Shown piece after piece: positions 39,701 to 48,037 of a DNA stretch of 64,000 nt (the stretch's first letter is position 1; every line of letters begins with the position of its first letter). Made by a program: the position numbers and the translations under genes. Source of the stretch: Pichia kudriavzevii (Eukaryota > Ascomycota > Pichiomycetes > Pichiales > Pichiaceae); contig NC_042510.1 of NCBI RefSeq assembly GCF_003054445.1, forward strand, positions 868,001-932,000, read 5' to 3'. A model generated the notes under the pieces. It saw only the letters and a program-made list of their open reading frames with translations. It had not been told where the DNA came from and searched no databases.

Positions 39701-39931
39701 GTTGATAGCGATGGAAGAGTCATCTTAAAGAGGGACGAACAACAGGCGTTTCTTTGGGGAAGGAAGGCTGCCGATGGAGGGGAATTGGTGGAGGCCGAGT
39801 TTATGATTGGCGTTTGTTTTGAACAAGGGTATGGTGTTGAGAAGAACCTCGTTATGGCTGCCAATTACTACGAGCGCAGTGCCATGAAGGGATACAAGAA
39901 GGCCATTGCCAAATTAAAGGCACTCAGATGA
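36770..39931 (+). CDS. Sel1-repeat protein, Dsf2/Skt5 type
   Basis: 1053 residues. Residues 1-250 are Gln/Pro/His-rich, followed by an acidic Ser-rich linker with a poly-Asn and a poly-Pro run (GPPLPPPPPPEK). Residues 640-1053 form Sel1-like helical repeats: YLGDIYSGGI, YRIACCLESGVGCKQD, CQLGMMHFAGVNG, ACLGYYYSQGF, ALGLARWYGAGAV, FMIGVCFEQGYGVEKN. In yeasts this architecture occurs in Skt5/Chs4 (chitin synthase III activator) and in Dsf2. The sequence around TPSIQFNWAILLLETL looks more like Dsf2, and there is no C-terminal CAAX box as in Skt5, so Dsf2 is favoured. Confidence 0.75.
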   Translation: MKKSQIRANLLNENSVFPQQSNVETPPGNSSYTQNCVYSQQDHPSGRQHYNQPQPMRYVNHPLAQNSFQEAYYQPNQPIQAHRKQRQSSRQHQQPPPHHQVQPQPQQPPLQAQPPQHIYNTGYHQGQSQGPSYVQPQVQPSIVPHSAHSSEATQQSAYHHSYQSQQSHLQPQPQIHRGSHRSHEVFPVSDEQPYYQEQRGSYSGPYQSHPHNRRSDIHEYYDEPALEPVQPTPQPPIPVAPMIPPIQNGGRIPSESHSRPLRAKDQVFTIDSDEEDDKVHKSKSKAEVDKIQLLEEKIQRLERVLALQELTSKKSSNNINHDAAESSNNDNNNNNNMKGDEVGKEAFVSSSQYVENSKGSSINGLEKLSGPPLPPPPPPEKRSLSSSPKANLFTTENSRVDSHFDASMRMSASSLIPTDKSISDQSVGDEGDLEAEYNNDDDNDEPPPSYEELEKSGSLTYSQSIYRTGFEKAGYQMDHVATPLTPKDKSKPRDESDEVDKVDDETMKFSTRLMSKRKIPSQITDDMFEKAALRISSQKDSSDINNKHEDKVPAPRVKTEKTIQTPIKMTIQEPTQEPILTKTEESVRSKARSATKPIEPSNFIKYSTPSSYETLSNGVIQPILPSKCSDSVETSISAFRRTREKALADYKQFTPSIQFNWAILLLETLSKSEVISQMTIDGKIRKNPLPFKKLKKQRLMFLSTAIKVLEKLIQVAPNDTRARLYLGDIYSGGIHPGLVERDERIGYELFFESAMQQNDPVACYRIACCLESGVGCKQDIPKSILFFEKGATLGDPSSMCQLGMMHFAGVNGCIQDVSLSISYHKQAYETLRSKSVMGSDPLISTRSFQDARGALYTLAKLHQTDSKILCLSDRSDPKTLKTIQELKDCNAWCNKGKALKYYLEAAKLGHNESQACLGYYYSQGFFPTHSFKSDKESNEGIMDPIDARKSIYWFSKAAADGHTYAALGLARWYGAGAVDSDGRVILKRDEQQAFLWGRKAADGGELVEAEFMIGVCFEQGYGVEKNLVMAANYYERSAMKGYKKAIAKLKALR

Positions 39932-40352
39932 CGTACAGGGTTATAAAGTTGTTCAGAGGAGCATCTAAAGTAGCTTACCTTTTTGAGCCAAAAGAATGTA
40001 TAAGTGATTTTGTAAATGCTTCAATAAATGAATCAAGAAATAAATGAATAGATAAATATGTAGTTAGATATTTAAGTTATCAATAAATAGCTAAATAAAT
40101 ATAAAATAATCGTAAGATTGAATAAGGTGTAAGTTTATTGGTGTTATCCTCTCTTTACTTATATGTAAAGGGTGAAATGGAAAACGTGTCCATATGTACT
40201 ATATATAAGATAGAGCATAATGTATTAGAGCCAATTCAGCGCAGCTTTGTCTAATGTTTTTTTTTTCCAGTTTTGTTCAGTGTTTTTATTCGGTTTTTTT
40301 GTTTAGAATTTGTCTCTTTCAAGCTAAAAAAGGAGGTTGTTGTGTTTCACCT
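39932..40352. other. Convergent spacer, Sel1-repeat gene to MDH1
   Basis: 420 bp of AT-rich sequence with AATAAAT-type repeats (40020-40105), serving as 3' ends of both genes. No gene seen. Confidence 0.5.
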
Positions 40353-41357
40353 CTATGGGTTAGCCTTGACAAAGTCGACACCCTTTTGGATGTTCTTCTT
40401 CAAGGTTTCCTTAGCAGTAGCAACCATTTCTTCTTCAGCAGTAGATAAGACGCCCAATGGGTGGACTTCTTGGACACCTTCTGGACCAAGGGTGACTCTG
40501 GAGGAGAAGAATTCGACACCTTCGGACTTGAACAATGGAGAGTCAATAAAGGTTGGTTCGACAATGTCAACTTCACCAGCCAAACCCTTCAAGACGGAGG
40601 AGGCCATTCTTGCACCGGCTTGGGCCATGGACAAGGTAGCGGAACCTGCACCGTCCTTGGCCTTGACAACCTCATCACCACCGAATTGGATTCTGTGGAC
40701 CAATGCTTCATAGGTTTCCTTTGGCAAGTCCTTGTGTTTGGTTTGGGAGATTAAAGGAACAATGGTGACACCAGAGTGGCCACCAACAACAGTGACGGTT
40801 TCGGTGGTTGGGTCGGTGTTGACGACTTCACTCAAGAATCTCGAGGATCTCAAAACGTCCAAAGTGGTGACACCAAACAACTTCTTTGGGTTGTAGACGC
40901 CCTTTGATTTCAAAACCTCAGCAACAATTGGGACAGTTGAGTTGACAGGGTTTGAAATGATCAACAAGACGGCGTTTGGACAGTGGTCTGCAGCAGCCTT
41001 TGCCAAGTCTCTGACAATCGATGCATTGGTGTTGAAGAGATCGTCTCTAGTCATACCTGGTTTTCTTGGAACACCAGCTGGAATAAGAACAACATCGGAG
41101 CCGGTCAAGGCGTCCTTCAAACCATTGTTTTCTGGACCATAGCCCTTGACAACGGAGTTGGTTGGAATGTGGGACAAGTCAGTGGCAACACCAGCACCCA
41201 ATCTCAAGTCGTACAAGGATAAGTTGGTGACCTTGTGGTTCAACTTCATCAAAAGAGATAGTGGTTGGCCAATACCACCTGCAGCACCTAAAACGGTGAC
41301 CTTGTAAGCGGAAGCAGCAGAGGAGGAGAATTGTCTAGCAGAGATTCTGGAGAACAT
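40353..41357 (-). CDS. MDH1: Mitochondrial malate dehydrogenase
   Basis: 334 residues. [16 protein letters not shown] is the mitochondrial presequence. The NAD-binding glycine loop is [17 protein letters not shown]. The substrate arginines lie in [14 protein letters not shown] and near VRDLAK, and the catalytic His is in [15 protein letters not shown]. It converts malate and NAD to oxaloacetate and NADH in the matrix (TCA cycle). There is no C-terminal peroxisomal SKL-type signal (ends VKANP), so it is not Mdh3. Strong codon bias is seen. Length matches S. cerevisiae Mdh1. Confidence 0.95.
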   Translation of the reverse strand: MFSRISARQFSSSAASAYKVTVLGAAGGIGQPLSLLMKLNHKVTNLSLYDLRLGAGVATDLSHIPTNSVVKGYGPENNGLKDALTGSDVVLIPAGVPRKPGMTRDDLFNTNASIVRDLAKAAADHCPNAVLLIISNPVNSTVPIVAEVLKSKGVYNPKKLFGVTTLDVLRSSRFLSEVVNTDPTTETVTVVGGHSGVTIVPLISQTKHKDLPKETYEALVHRIQFGGDEVVKAKDGAGSATLSMAQAGARMASSVLKGLAGEVDIVEPTFIDSPLFKSEGVEFFSSRVTLGPEGVQEVHPLGVLSTAEEEMVATAKETLKKNIQKGVDFVKANP

Positions 41358-41579
41358 TGTTATCAGCTTGATTAAAGACTAATTACTTAAAGAGAGGAAA
41401 TAGTCAGATCAAAAAGGTGGAAACCAACATTTCAACAGTTCATTTTCAGTAATTACTTGTCTGTTAAACGTCATTATGGCCAATCTCCCTCTTTTATAGA
41501 TGCTCGCCAATGGGTTCTCCCATGTCGAGAACTAGAGATTCATGACCAACGCGGGAATGCGCTATATTCCACTAAATTT

Positions 41580-41594
41580 CCCCCCCCCCCCCCC
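41580..41594 (+). repeat. Poly-C tract, 15 bases
   Basis: Uninterrupted C run in the MDH1/TIP20 divergent promoter, about 220 bp from the MDH1 start. Compare the C run in the CMC4 divergent promoter. Confidence 0.95.
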
Positions 41595-41764
41595 TTGATA
41601 TTAAGGGCGAGAGAGATTTGGCAACAGAGAGGGACCACGAAGGGGGAGGCGTCCAACAGAGATTGAGCGAAAATGGGTTGCCCGAAGTCGTGTCCGAGTT
41701 ATTTATTACTTGTACATTGTACCACCATAAGGTATAACAGATACTGGTTTTGTTATCAGCACTT

Positions 41765-41833
41765 TAGACACAACCATTAGACACAACCATTAGACACAAC
41801 CATTAGACACAGCCATTAGACACAGCCATTAGA
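41765..41833 (+). repeat. 13-bp minisatellite, five units
   Basis: TAGACACAACCAT repeated three times, then twice as TAGACACAGCCAT, about 120 bp before the TIP20 start. Confidence 0.95.
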
Positions 41834-41955
41834 GGTTATAGTGTTACGATAGTCCCTACATTTATTGTTATTATTATTGTTATTACTGTTGTTACCAATA
41901 TTATTTAGAGAGGAGCACACTGTATGGAAAGAAATCGTGAGTGTTTTTAAGAGAG

Positions 41956-44067
41956 ATGAACACGAGTATCCACTATAGAGAGCCGTGTGCCACCACACGG
42001 CTCCTCAATGAACGTGTGGCGACAGTGGCTGCGTTGGCAGGGGTCGACGATGTGTGTGTCCATTTGAGCAGTGCCTGCCGTCCACAAGACGAAGATACAG
42101 TGAGCACCAACAGTACTGCTGCTACTGCTACTGCTACTGCTACTGCTGCTGCTACTGCTGCTGCTAGCAGTGACGGTTATTGGAACAATGAAGGTGAAGT
42201 AGACGACACGTTAAAGACGCTGTTAGAGGAGAAGGCTCAAATCATGGGGCAAATCAAGACATTACATTGTAATAGGGCGAAACGTGTCAGGGAGAGAGTT
42301 TTGCAAATTGTGCAAACATTTGATTCGAGCGTGTCCAAAGAGGCAATTATGGGTGTGCGGAGCGACGCGACGCTTGGTGGAGTGGGAGGAGATGGGATTG
42401 AAGATGTTGGAGAAGTTGAAGAGATTGTCGGGAGAGTCAGAGACGATGTAGTGGATGTTGTTGGACATTGGGAGGAAGGAGGTGAGGTCAGTGAGGATGG
42501 GGTGCGGAAGTTTGGGTTGTTTGTGGAGTTGCAGATGCAGATACAGTTGTTGATAAGTTTGGAGGAGGAGTTGACAAAAGAGAGAGAGGAGGTAGAAGGA
42601 GAAGGAGAAGTAGAAGGAGCAGAATACCCACAGGGAATTGGAAATACACCCAAATTGGAAGGCCCGGGGGGCACGTTTTGGGCAATTGATGCAATTCTGA
42701 CACATTTCTCCAAACAGTTTGTGTTTCATTTCCAGGGAGAGGGAGAGACCAATAGGCTCGACAAGCCCGAATTTGCCCTAAATTATGTTTTACTATACCT
42801 TCGAAACAAGCTGTCATTGGCCAAGTCAGTATTTGCCCACTCATTTGCAACAGTAGTGGCACACTATGGGGGGATCCATGGAAGTTTCTCCACGTGGTTT
42901 ATTAAATCAATTCTACGTTTGTTGACCAACAAGTTTGGTTTGGAAGTCAACAACCTTGTTTTGCATAGTAACCATCATTTGTTATCCCATCTAGTATTGG
43001 AATTGAAGAAGTTTGATTGGGCTCTAAAGAACGAATTCAACTATATTCCGCATGCGGGAGAAGAATGGAATGGGTTAACCAATGATTTGATACTATGTCA
43101 TACCAAAGTTTGGAATGTCTGGCTACAAAGTGAAAAGGATTTTGTTAATGGACGGTTTGACGAAATCATCAATATGGACGATGCTTGGCAATTGGATTAT
43201 GATATTGTTGAAAATGGATACACCAAACCAACAAAGAGTTCAATCAATTTGGTCAATTTACTTAAAAGTATAACTTTTAATTACCAATCTCTACCATTGA
43301 AATTTCAATTGAAATTTCTAAGCGAGGTTCAACTCAAATTACTTAATTTCTATTTCGACACTCTCAAGAAAGGATATTATGCTTTGAAACATATCAAGAC
43401 AGTCCAAGTTGATGGGGTTTCTACATTGGAACGCATCTGCCGAGTATGGTGTTCCTCCAACTACATTATAGAAACATTGGATAAATGGGGGGACGAGTTG
43501 ATTTTCATTGAATTGTGGCAGTCTTTAAACAATAGAGAGGATGATTTCAAAAGTACTTTTTTCGATTCAGTCATTAATGGATACAGGTTGGAAATCGTTA
43601 ATAAAATCCCAAAACTAATCACTAATTACTTTGACGTGCAGTTCAACAGAATCATGAAGGACTATTTCCAAGAAAATGCAGATTGGATCAACGTCATGGG
43701 TAATAGCTTGTCAGTGTCGACGTCAGTGTCATCTGCCCTTGATTTCATAGTGGCAACATTGGCCAAAGATTTGCAGTTCCTTCAAAGGACGGTGTCCACA
43801 CAGACATACGAGGCCTGGAAACTCCTTGTATCGGAGAGACTCGCCAACTACATTGAGAGAAATATCATTATGGCAAACACCTTCTCCATAGACGGCGCAC
43901 TCAAGTTGCAGTCCCATGTCGAACAAATATACCACTCTCTAAATCTTCCTCGCTGCTACCTCTCACATGGGAAATTGATGGCGTCCATCGAAGTCCTCAA
44001 AGGCAACCACCCCTCGTATCCTTTGAACGAAATGACCGTCTCCATGCTTGTCAACAGACGTGGTTGA
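41956..44067 (+). CDS. TIP20: Dsl1-complex tethering subunit Tip20 (RINT1 family)
   Basis: 703 residues from ATG 41956 (a GTG opens the frame 15 bases earlier); S. cerevisiae Tip20 has 701. The RINT1/TIP1 domain is recognisable from FALNYVLLYLRNKLSLAKSV through SFSTWFIKSILRLLTNKF, ERICRVWCSSNYIIETLDKW and the C-terminal ALKLQSHVEQIYHSLNLPR. Tip20, with Dsl1 and Sec39, tethers COPI vesicles at the ER and binds the SNARE Sec20. Residues about 55-75 are a Thr/Ala run encoded by an ACTGCT triplet repeat (42115-42167), an insertion that probably varies between strains. Confidence 0.85.
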   Translation: MNTSIHYREPCATTRLLNERVATVAALAGVDDVCVHLSSACRPQDEDTVSTNSTAATATATATAAATAAASSDGYWNNEGEVDDTLKTLLEEKAQIMGQIKTLHCNRAKRVRERVLQIVQTFDSSVSKEAIMGVRSDATLGGVGGDGIEDVGEVEEIVGRVRDDVVDVVGHWEEGGEVSEDGVRKFGLFVELQMQIQLLISLEEELTKEREEVEGEGEVEGAEYPQGIGNTPKLEGPGGTFWAIDAILTHFSKQFVFHFQGEGETNRLDKPEFALNYVLLYLRNKLSLAKSVFAHSFATVVAHYGGIHGSFSTWFIKSILRLLTNKFGLEVNNLVLHSNHHLLSHLVLELKKFDWALKNEFNYIPHAGEEWNGLTNDLILCHTKVWNVWLQSEKDFVNGRFDEIINMDDAWQLDYDIVENGYTKPTKSSINLVNLLKSITFNYQSLPLKFQLKFLSEVQLKLLNFYFDTLKKGYYALKHIKTVQVDGVSTLERICRVWCSSNYIIETLDKWGDELIFIELWQSLNNREDDFKSTFFDSVINGYRLEIVNKIPKLITNYFDVQFNRIMKDYFQENADWINVMGNSLSVSTSVSSALDFIVATLAKDLQFLQRTVSTQTYEAWKLLVSERLANYIERNIIMANTFSIDGALKLQSHVEQIYHSLNLPRCYLSHGKLMASIEVLKGNHPSYPLNEMTVSMLVNRRG

Positions 44068-44397
44068 CTTGTATTGTACCGTACACACAGCTCCTCTTAA
44101 AAACAATGTCAATTCCGTATCCCGTGTCTGTATAGATAATTTTTTTTGCTTTTTTTTTATGTACACGCGGAAATCTAGAGAATGGGGAAATCGCCCTCTG
44201 TTGTGTGGAGGTGAAAAATGGTGAAGGAGATACAAGAAGAGACGCTGGACGAAGATCTGTGGAACCATAACATAAACATAGGAAGAAACATTTTGTTTTT
44301 TTCTCTTTCTTTCCCCTCCTCCTATAGTTGTTTGTTCATTCTCTTCTCCTTTACAGAAAGTTTCCTTCATAGGGCCATTGTATACCTTTCTTCTGTA
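44068..44397. other. TIP20-DOT1 spacer
   Basis: 330 bp. An in-frame ATG at 44218 would add 60 residues to Dot1, but the added sequence (ILFFSLSFPSSYSCLFILFS) is pyrimidine-tract translation and not Dot1-like, so it is treated as leader. A TTTACAG near 44350 looks like a 3' splice site but has no clear partner. Confidence 0.45.
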
Positions 44398-46806
44398 ATG
44401 ACTGTGAGTATGCCTCCAACAAACGTGAATATGAACACCGTCCCACTTTCTCCTGCTGAAAGCGCAAATGGCCATTTGGAGTGTAAGGCTATGGCCACAG
44501 CCACAGTCGGGGATGTCAGTGGAAGCGGGCGTGGAAATGAAGACATAAGTGGAGATGGAAGTATAAGTGGAGATGGAAATATACATGGAGTTGGAAGTAT
44601 AAGTGGGAATGGAAGTATACATGGAGTTGAAAATACAAGTGGAGATGGAAATATAAGTGGAAATGGAAGTATAAGTGGAAATGGAAGTATACATGGAGTT
44701 GAAAATACAAGTGCAAACCCTGCCACAACTCCAGCGGTAAAGAAAAGGAAAGTAACAAACGAATTGGCACAACTTCTAACGTCTGCTGAATGGTATACAC
44801 AGACGTTCCGTGGATCTCGAGTACGTGAGTCCAGCTTGAAATTTCAGAAGCAAAAGGACTTGAAGATCCAGGAAATGATCAGAGGAGATAAGGAGGTAAC
44901 GATGACTACCCATACATTGGAAACACCGGAGGAGATAGCCGAAAAGGAACGTATACGTAAAGAACGGGCGGAAAAGATGAAGGCCAAAGCTGAAGAAAGA
45001 AAGAAAGAGAAGGAGTTGAAACGTTTAAAGGCTCTCGAGAGAAAGAGGTTGATTGAACAGGGTGTCATAAAGCCCCATAGGGTGAAATCGAAATCAAAAC
45101 AGGATGCCGTTGGCGAAATAAACCTGGATCCAAATGAACTGAAATCCTCTAAGAACTATTATGGTGGTGGACATCTGGCTGAATTATTAAAGGCTTCATC
45201 GTACTATACCAATCTGGGATCGCAGTTTGATGGCTCGAGAAGGAAAGTTAGACCAGTGGAAAGACTGAATGAGGATAAAGAATACTTGAATGAGCTTAAC
45301 AGAAAGTCCAAGGGAAAACGGCTACTGAAAAACAAAGCTGCAGACCACCCAAAGTTGAAGAGATTGAAGACCGTGGACAATACAACAATGAGGAGACACA
45401 CCAAAAAAGTGGCTAACATAAAAGCAGAGGAAGGGGAAAAAGAAGAAGTAGACAAACTAGAGAAGGAGACAAAAGAAGAGGAAGAGACACGAGACGAAGT
45501 GACACAGCGAGAACCAGAACCTATCTGGTTCATAAACTTAAACGAAAACAAAAATGACATCGAAATCAACGATACACGGTCATTCTTTCAATCGTTTGTC
45601 TACGACAAACAAAATGATAGTCAGATCCCATCCGATATTGTTTCTGCTGCAGACCTGGTGAAGCGTAGGATAAAGACGTATAGAACTGATCATGAAGTTT
45701 ATAAATTACAAAGAGTTCAGCTACACTTCCCCTTTTCCGAATACAAGGAAGACTACATTCTAGCATTACCGAAGGATGAACTTCAATTCAACCCATTTGA
45801 CGAAATTGGCAAAAATATGGAAATTTTAAGTACACAGTTTTTCCCGCCCGATGAGAGCGTCAAAGTTGTGAATTTACAGGATCCCGAAAATTGTATTGTT
45901 GGAAAATACATTAAAGCCTTCGATGATAATGACTTGGATTTATTATTGAAATGTATTGATGAGTTCAATAATTTAATTGATGAATTGAGGAATAATGGGA
46001 AGATCCTCGACCATGTAATCAACAAGAAGGCTTTTTCAATTTGCGTCATCTACGAATTATTAAACCAGTGTTATTTGAGGAGAGTTCTACCTGATTCGAA
46101 GAAATTGAGTAATTACAAGGCCTTTTCCAATGAGGTTTATGGTGAATTAATGCCAGCTTTTTTGTCATCTGTTTACAGGGCATGCAATTTGAATTCCAGG
46201 AGTTGCTTTATTGATTTAGGATCTGGTGTTGGTAATTGTGTTATCCAAGCGTCACTTGAGTTTGGATGTGAGAGCTACGGAGTTGAAATAGTGGAGCATG
46301 CATCGAGATTAGGTGATTTGCAATTGGCCGAGTTCAACAACAGATGTCGAGTGTTGGGCTTGAATCCAGGAATAACTAAGCTATTCTCCCAACAATCGTT
46401 TATTGATAATCCGCCTGTGAAGGCAGTGGTGGATAGGTGTGATGTTATTCTTTGTAACAACTATCTATTTGATGCCAACTTGAACAAAAAGGTGATTGAT
46501 TTATTCCAGGATTTGAAAGTTGGCTGTAAAATCATCAGTTTGAAACCAATAGTTCCAGCCGGCCATCGTTTGGATGGTAATAACATCAACTCCATTCTCA
46601 ACAAGATGAAGACGTCCAAATTTATCTATGAGGAAAACTCTGTCTCGTGGACATCCAAGGGCGGCTTTTACTATATCACCGAGGTGATGGATACCATGGA
46701 CGAGGCCTTGTTCCGGATCCGGGCAACTCGTAGCAGGAGAGAGGACTCTATTGACGAACGCACTCGTAGCAACACCCCATTGAATGCGTTTACAAACAAC
46801 GTGTGA
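44398..46806 (+). CDS. DOT1: Histone H3 K79 methyltransferase Dot1
   Basis: 802 residues from MTVSMPPTNVN. Residues 46-105 are ten near-perfect six-residue repeats (GDGSIS, GNGSIH, GVENTS). Residues 115-420 are charged and Lys-rich (VRESSLKFQKQKDLKI, AEERKKEKELKRLKALERKR), the nucleosome-binding part. The catalytic domain covers about 500-780: VYGELMPAFLSSVYRACNL (D1 loop), FIDLGSGVGNCVIQASLEFG (SAM motif I, about residue 603) and CDVILCNNYLFDANLNKK. It methylates H3K79 within nucleosomes, affecting telomeric silencing and the DNA damage response. S. cerevisiae Dot1 is 582 aa; the excess is N-terminal. Confidence 0.92.
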   Translation: MTVSMPPTNVNMNTVPLSPAESANGHLECKAMATATVGDVSGSGRGNEDISGDGSISGDGNIHGVGSISGNGSIHGVENTSGDGNISGNGSISGNGSIHGVENTSANPATTPAVKKRKVTNELAQLLTSAEWYTQTFRGSRVRESSLKFQKQKDLKIQEMIRGDKEVTMTTHTLETPEEIAEKERIRKERAEKMKAKAEERKKEKELKRLKALERKRLIEQGVIKPHRVKSKSKQDAVGEINLDPNELKSSKNYYGGGHLAELLKASSYYTNLGSQFDGSRRKVRPVERLNEDKEYLNELNRKSKGKRLLKNKAADHPKLKRLKTVDNTTMRRHTKKVANIKAEEGEKEEVDKLEKETKEEEETRDEVTQREPEPIWFINLNENKNDIEINDTRSFFQSFVYDKQNDSQIPSDIVSAADLVKRRIKTYRTDHEVYKLQRVQLHFPFSEYKEDYILALPKDELQFNPFDEIGKNMEILSTQFFPPDESVKVVNLQDPENCIVGKYIKAFDDNDLDLLLKCIDEFNNLIDELRNNGKILDHVINKKAFSICVIYELLNQCYLRRVLPDSKKLSNYKAFSNEVYGELMPAFLSSVYRACNLNSRSCFIDLGSGVGNCVIQASLEFGCESYGVEIVEHASRLGDLQLAEFNNRCRVLGLNPGITKLFSQQSFIDNPPVKAVVDRCDVILCNNYLFDANLNKKVIDLFQDLKVGCKIISLKPIVPAGHRLDGNNINSILNKMKTSKFIYEENSVSWTSKGGFYYITEVMDTMDEALFRIRATRSRREDSIDERTRSNTPLNAFTNNV
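44533..44712 (+). repeat. 18-bp coding minisatellite in DOT1, ten units
   Basis: Ten copies of an 18-base unit such as GGAGATGGAAGTATAAGT, all in frame, with a higher-order arrangement in which blocks of GDG/GNG units are followed by IHGVENTS units. About 180 bp in total. Confidence 0.9.
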
Positions 46807-46850
46807 GGGCTGGATACAGGTATGTGCAGTACCACTTGATGATACACACG

Positions 46851-46924
46851 TACATACATACATACATACATACATATATACACATACAAACACACATCAT
46901 ATATACACATACAAACACACATCA
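46851..46924 (+). repeat. ACAT microsatellite and 25-bp duplication
   Basis: (ACAT)n at 46851-46874 is followed by two perfect copies of a 25-base unit (46875-46899 and 46900-46924, TATATACACATACAAACACA then CATCA). It lies 3' of DOT1. The rest of the DOT1-APT1 spacer (to 47280) has no gene. Confidence 0.9.
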
Positions 46925-47280
46925 TATATACATGTACAGTACTACATACAAGGACTTTCCCAAAGACAGAGATACACCAACAAATCATTACACCTGTACA
47001 CTAATTCAAATCAAAAGTGCATGTTTTCCCTTTCAGAAAAGAGACTAAAAAAAACCGTTGGGAAATTCTGTGCCGCGGCAAGCGGAAAATCTCTAGGAGG
47101 GTATAATGAAGAAAGACTTTTTCTCTACCGAATAGAGACTATTATTTTGGGACTAGTTCGTTTAGAGTGTTGAGTGAAATTTTTTTTTCTTTTTTTTTTT
47201 GTACCTCCTTTTCCAGTAAAGTAGTGTTTCTTTTTTTCCTTTGTGGAGAACACTTTACATTCAACCACAGGCCAAGGAAT

Positions 47281-47862
47281 ATGCATGAGAACAAAGAACT
47301 ACAGGCTCTTGCCAACGAGCTTAGATCGGCTCTTCACCAGTATCCAAACTTCCCCACCGAAGGTGTCTTGTTTGAAGACTTTCTACCATTATTTAGATCT
47401 CCACATCTATTTAACAAACTTATAGTAGCTTTCAAGCTTTACATTGAGGAGAACTTTGACCAGACCATCGACTACATTGTTGGTTTGGAATCGAGAGGTT
47501 TTTTGTTTGGTCCTACCCTAGCGTTAGCGCTCGATGCAGGTTTCATTCCAATTAGAAAGGCAGGTAAGTTGCCTGGTGATGTGTACAAAGTCGGTTACAC
47601 AAAAGAATACGGTGAGGATTTCTTTGAGATCCAACAGGAGGCCATTCCGGAAGGGGCAAACGTCTTGATTGTCGACGACATCTTGGCGACAGGCGGTTCT
47701 GCGCATGCCGGTGGTGAGCTGGTGCAAAAATGTAAGGGTAATATTTTAGGATTCTGCTTCGTCATGGAGTTGGATTTCTTGAATGGTAGAGATAGGCTAC
47801 AAGCTCCAACGTTCACCTTGTTACAGGGACAGCCAGAGTCTCTCAAAGAGAGCTCAGTTTAA
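47281..47862 (+). CDS. APT1: Adenine phosphoribosyltransferase
   Basis: 193 residues from ATG 47281; the longer frame from 47167 is a T-rich non-ATG extension. The PRPP-binding motif NVLIVDDILATGGSAHAGGE is intact; GLESRGFLFGPTLALALDAG and the flexible loop RKAGKLPGDVYKVGYTKEYG are typical of the enzyme. It joins adenine and PRPP to AMP plus pyrophosphate in the purine salvage route, in the cytosol. Length matches yeast Apt1 (187 aa). Confidence 0.93.
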   Translation: MHENKELQALANELRSALHQYPNFPTEGVLFEDFLPLFRSPHLFNKLIVAFKLYIEENFDQTIDYIVGLESRGFLFGPTLALALDAGFIPIRKAGKLPGDVYKVGYTKEYGEDFFEIQQEAIPEGANVLIVDDILATGGSAHAGGELVQKCKGNILGFCFVMELDFLNGRDRLQAPTFTLLQGQPESLKESSV

Positions 47863-48037
47863 AAGTGCAGGGAAGGAGTTGTATCCCCTCCCATTCCTGT
47901 CCCATATTGTTTAAATATCTGAGTACAAGTGTATTTTAGTTTATAAAATGAAAACAAAAAAATTAAGAAAAGCTCCATCTTATACATCAAAGAACTGATA
48001 ACATACTTTCAAATAAGCAAATGCATATTCGATCCTC

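Larger units (their letters stand above)
41358..41955. other. Divergent promoter of MDH1 and TIP20
   Basis: 600 bp containing a 15-base C run (41580-41594), a GAGAGAG-rich patch and the 13-bp minisatellite at 41765-41833. No credible coding frame. Confidence 0.55.

Noticed and set aside
44218-44397. Longer Dot1 N-terminus from ATG 44218
   Set aside because: The added residues are a translated pyrimidine tract and not Dot1-like; the later ATG at 44398 is preferred.
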